This document shows positions 13,492 through 15,546 of a DNA stretch of 15,546 nt, one piece after another (the stretch's first letter is position 1; each line of letters begins with the position of its first letter). Source of the DNA: Propionibacteriaceae bacterium UBA6122 (GTDB taxonomy: Bacteria > Actinomycetota > Actinomycetes > Propionibacteriales > Propionibacteriaceae); the NCBI GenBank assembly GCA_002428365.1, contig DIVW01000015.1, forward strand, positions 33,189 to 48,734, written 5' to 3'. The position numbers and the translations under genes are program-made. The notes beneath the pieces were generated by a model that was given only the letters and a program-made list of their open reading frames with translations, did no database searches and was not told where the DNA came from.

Positions 13492-14466
13492 ATGACCTTG
13501 TGGCAGGAAGGCATGATCCGGCTGGCCCGCTCGGCGAAGGTCAAGACCTTCGCTCAACGGCAGCCTTGGTTGAGCGGCCTGGCCAGCCAGTTCGTCGGCG
13601 GCGCCACCGCCCACACCGCCCTGCATAAGGCCACCGAGTTGGCCAGCAACGGCATTGCGGCCACGCAGTTCTACCTTGGCGAGTACGTGACCGATCCGGC
13701 GGTCATCGACCACACTGTCGCGCAACTCCAGGCGGCCATCGCGGCTGCCGCCGACAAATCCCTGGATGCCTGCGCCTCGGTTGATCCGACCCAGATCGGC
13801 CTGATGATCGACGAGCAGACCTGCACCACCAATGCCGCCAGAATCGCCAACGCGATCCGCAAGGCCGTCCCCAAGACTCGCCAGGGCCACGACGCGCTGA
13901 TGATCGACATGGAGGACGCCAGCGTCACCGATGCCACCCTGCGCCTCTACTGGGAGTTGCGCAGCGAGGATCTCCCGGTAGCCATCACGATCCAGGCCTA
14001 TCTGCATCGAACCCGCGCCGATCTCGACAAGCTGATCGTGGCCGGCGCCTGGGTGCGACTGGTCAAAGGCGCCTTCGCCGAGCGGTCAAGGGTGGCGGTG
14101 CGCAGTGTGGCCGATCGCGACTCCCGCTACCGACAATGTGCGACCCAACTGCTCAGCCGGACGGCCCGCGAGGCTGGCGCCTACCCCTCCTTCGCCACTC
14201 ACGATCACCGGCTGATCGAGGAGATCATCGCCCAGGCCAAAGCACACGACTGGTCGCCGCAGGCCTATGAGTTTGAGATGCTCTACGGCGTTCGTCCCGA
14301 ACTCCAACGAGACCTCGTCCGCCGCGGGCACCGAGTTCGGGTTTATCTGCCCTTCGGCAGCGACTGGTTCCCCTACGCCATCCGGCGGGTGGGCGAGTCT
14401 CCCCGCAATCTGCGGTTCGTCACCTCGGCAATAACCCGGCACGCAGCCCGACCGCCCCAGAGCTAA
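13492..14466 (+). CDS. Proline dehydrogenase (monofunctional, PutB/PRODH type)
   Basis: An FAD enzyme that oxidises L-proline to pyrroline-5-carboxylate, the first step of proline breakdown to glutamate, passing electrons to the quinone pool; it is usually a peripheral membrane protein. The 324-residue length fits the single-function bacterial form (about 300-330). The (beta/alpha)8 barrel motifs are intact: ITIQAYLHRT, VRLVKGAFAE (FAD-binding Lys/Arg region), FATHDHRLI, YEFEMLYGVR, and the C-terminal substrate-binding block VRVYLPFGSDWFPYAIRRVGE with the paired arginines that grip the proline carboxylate. The pyrroline-5-carboxylate dehydrogenase needed to finish the pathway is not in the window and is not fused. 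Start ATG 13492 is supported by the -10 box 6 bp upstream. The TAA stop overlaps the stop of the convergent hipA-like gene. Confidence 0.94.
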   Translation: MTLWQEGMIRLARSAKVKTFAQRQPWLSGLASQFVGGATAHTALHKATELASNGIAATQFYLGEYVTDPAVIDHTVAQLQAAIAAAADKSLDACASVDPTQIGLMIDEQTCTTNAARIANAIRKAVPKTRQGHDALMIDMEDASVTDATLRLYWELRSEDLPVAITIQAYLHRTRADLDKLIVAGAWVRLVKGAFAERSRVAVRSVADRDSRYRQCATQLLSRTAREAGAYPSFATHDHRLIEEIIAQAKAHDWSPQAYEFEMLYGVRPELQRDLVRRGHRVRVYLPFGSDWFPYAIRRVGESPRNLRFVTSAITRHAARPPQS

Positions 14467-15546
14467 CCTGCCACCAACAGCGAGCGCCGCGCGCGCAACT
14501 GCCGCACTACCTGCTGGCGCTGATTCGCATTCCACGGCAGGACGCCGTCGCGCAGCTCGTCGAGCATGGGTTCGGTGGCAGCGAGCACCTCATTCAGGGC
14601 ACGTTCCACCGCGGCCGCGGTGAGCCCTAGGGCTGCCCCGAAAGCCAAGAACCGCTTGCGACTCAAGTTCGCCTGGGCACCTTGCAGTCGCAGTGCCATC
14701 GTCTGATCGCCGTAGACCAGCGTGCTCGGCACGTCATAGACCGGCGCCACCCGCCACTCCCCGTCCCGCTGTTGCAGCACCGAGACGTTCTTGGCGTGCA
14801 GGTCGCCGTTGCCGGTCAGCCAGGCCAGCGCGAACTGCTGCAGCACCGCGCGCGAGGCCACCTTGGCTGCCGCACACACCCCACTGATCGCCGCGGCCAC
14901 CTGCTCGCTGGTCACCGAGTACTTGTCGGCCGGATACCGTCCCAGCAACTGGGTGGCATCTTCAACGGCGAGTTTGACCACGGTGCCATCGGCGGCCACC
15001 TCGCGGTCAAAGCGGCGCACCACCAGTCCCGGACGTCCATCCGCGTCGTGCACCAAACGAGTGGCGGCGACCGGCAGCTTCAGCTTGCGGGCCAGCCCAA
15101 GGAAGTAGTGCTCGTTCACGACTGCATTGGGGTAGTCGGGCGGATCAAGCTTCACTATCGCCGGCCCACGTCCGACCCGAAGCGGAAAGGTGATCATGCC
15201 TGCCGAAAGCTTGTCCTGGGCACCGGCCAGGCCGACCCGATCGACAAAGCCGCGCTCGGCCAGCAGATCGGTGAACCGCAGTCTGGCCAGATCTTCCAGG
15301 GTTCCAACAGTTGGTTCAACCGCAACCGGCTCAGCCCCTTCGGCCACCACCACCACATCGCCGACCAGATCGGCACCGACCGCCAGCAACAGACTCAGCT
15401 CGTCATCAGCCGAGGTCTTCACCGACCGTCGCAAGGCAGTCAACCGGCGGCCCTCGGGCAGCAGCCCCGAAAGGAAGGGCGGCAGTGCCCCGGCAGCGGT
15501 CTCTACCGGCACTCCTAAGGCCAGGCTGTGCGCCACCGCAGCACCG
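14463..15546 (-). CDS. HipA-family serine/threonine kinase, 5' end beyond the window
   Basis: The C-terminal ~360 residues of a HipA-like protein kinase, the toxin half of HipBA-type modules in which E. coli HipA phosphorylates glutamyl-tRNA synthetase. The frame is open to base 15546, so the GTG at 15536 is not the true start. Landmarks are FLSGLLPEGRRL (end of the N-terminal subdomain), RVGLAGAQDKLSAG (glycine-rich loop), AIVKLDPPDYPNAVVNEHYF (ATP-binding Lys and Glu), VVRRFDRE, EDATQLLGRYPADKY, catalytic GNGDLHAKN (Asp, His and Asn intact; about 14787-14813) and YDVPST (metal-binding Asp). The residue matching the autophosphorylated Ser150 of E. coli HipA is Gly here (codon 15233-15231). 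No HipB-like antitoxin is visible; if present it should lie upstream, beyond the right edge. Ends TAG at 14465-14463, overlapping the proline dehydrogenase stop. Confidence 0.9.
   Translation of the reverse strand, partial: GAAVAHSLALGVPVETAAGALPPFLSGLLPEGRRLTALRRSVKTSADDELSLLLAVGADLVGDVVVVAEGAEPVAVEPTVGTLEDLARLRFTDLLAERGFVDRVGLAGAQDKLSAGMITFPLRVGRGPAIVKLDPPDYPNAVVNEHYFLGLARKLKLPVAATRLVHDADGRPGLVVRRFDREVAADGTVVKLAVEDATQLLGRYPADKYSVTSEQVAAAISGVCAAAKVASRAVLQQFALAWLTGNGDLHAKNVSVLQQRDGEWRVAPVYDVPSTLVYGDQTMALRLQGAQANLSRKRFLAFGAALGLTAAAVERALNEVLAATEPMLDELRDGVLPWNANQRQQVVRQLRARRSLLVAG

Overview
This window comes from a high-GC Gram-positive chromosome. The likeliest source is an actinobacterium with a fermentative or facultatively anaerobic lifestyle, possibly of the Propionibacteriaceae. 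The evidence is the strong G/C bias at third codon positions, a complete actinobacterial-type copper operon (csoR-copZ-copA), TTGTCCACA-type DnaA boxes, TANNNT -10 boxes placed for leaderless translation, and a large one-piece pyruvate:ferredoxin oxidoreductase. The taxonomic call is inference. I see no rRNA, tRNA, CRISPR array, transposase or phage gene. Apart from the HipA-like gene at the right edge, the content is core metabolism and housekeeping.

Layout. (1) Positions 1-4589, plus strand: the 3' nine-tenths of a pyruvate:ferredoxin oxidoreductase (nifJ), then a long nested palindrome, then a dihydroorotate-dehydrogenase-like flavoprotein of the kind that lacks the SCPN catalytic loop. 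(2) 4631-6055, plus strand: a GT4-type glycosyltransferase with no normal start codon upstream of its first beta strand. (3) 6062-9641, minus strand: a copper-homeostasis operon running csoR -> copZ -> copA, followed 22 bp later by a beta-class carbonic anhydrase. Two tandem CsoR-type operators lie in front of csoR. (4) 9642-10079: a 438-bp divergent intergenic region holding the csoR control region, two adjacent DnaA boxes and a plausible dnaB promoter. (5) 10080-11441, plus strand: replicative helicase DnaB, intein-free, followed by a perfect hairpin. (6) 11576-13294, plus strand: a secreted arylsulfotransferase-like lipoprotein, probably translated from a leaderless mRNA. (7) 13295-13491: a short region carrying a degenerate copy of a palindromic CCCTGAGCTTGTCGAAGGG-type repeat. 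(8) 13492-14466, plus strand: monofunctional proline dehydrogenase, also apparently leaderless. (9) 14463 to the right edge, minus strand: the C-terminal part of a HipA-family kinase whose stop codon overlaps that of the proline dehydrogenase.

How the parts fit. PFOR makes acetyl-CoA and reduced ferredoxin from pyruvate, and the adjacent DHOD-like flavoprotein may be a redox partner or accessory. The copper block is a self-regulated efflux module (sensor, chaperone, P-type ATPase) with a carbonic anhydrase apparently co-transcribed. The remaining genes are single transcription units. Both convergent gene pairs, glycosyltransferase/carbonic anhydrase and proline dehydrogenase/hipA, are packed with 6 bp or less between stop codons.

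No clearly new multi-gene system is visible. The points most worth checking are the nested palindrome behind nifJ, the start-less glycosyltransferase, the carbonic anhydrase in the copper operon, the DnaA boxes in front of dnaB, and the HipA homologue that lacks the regulatory serine.
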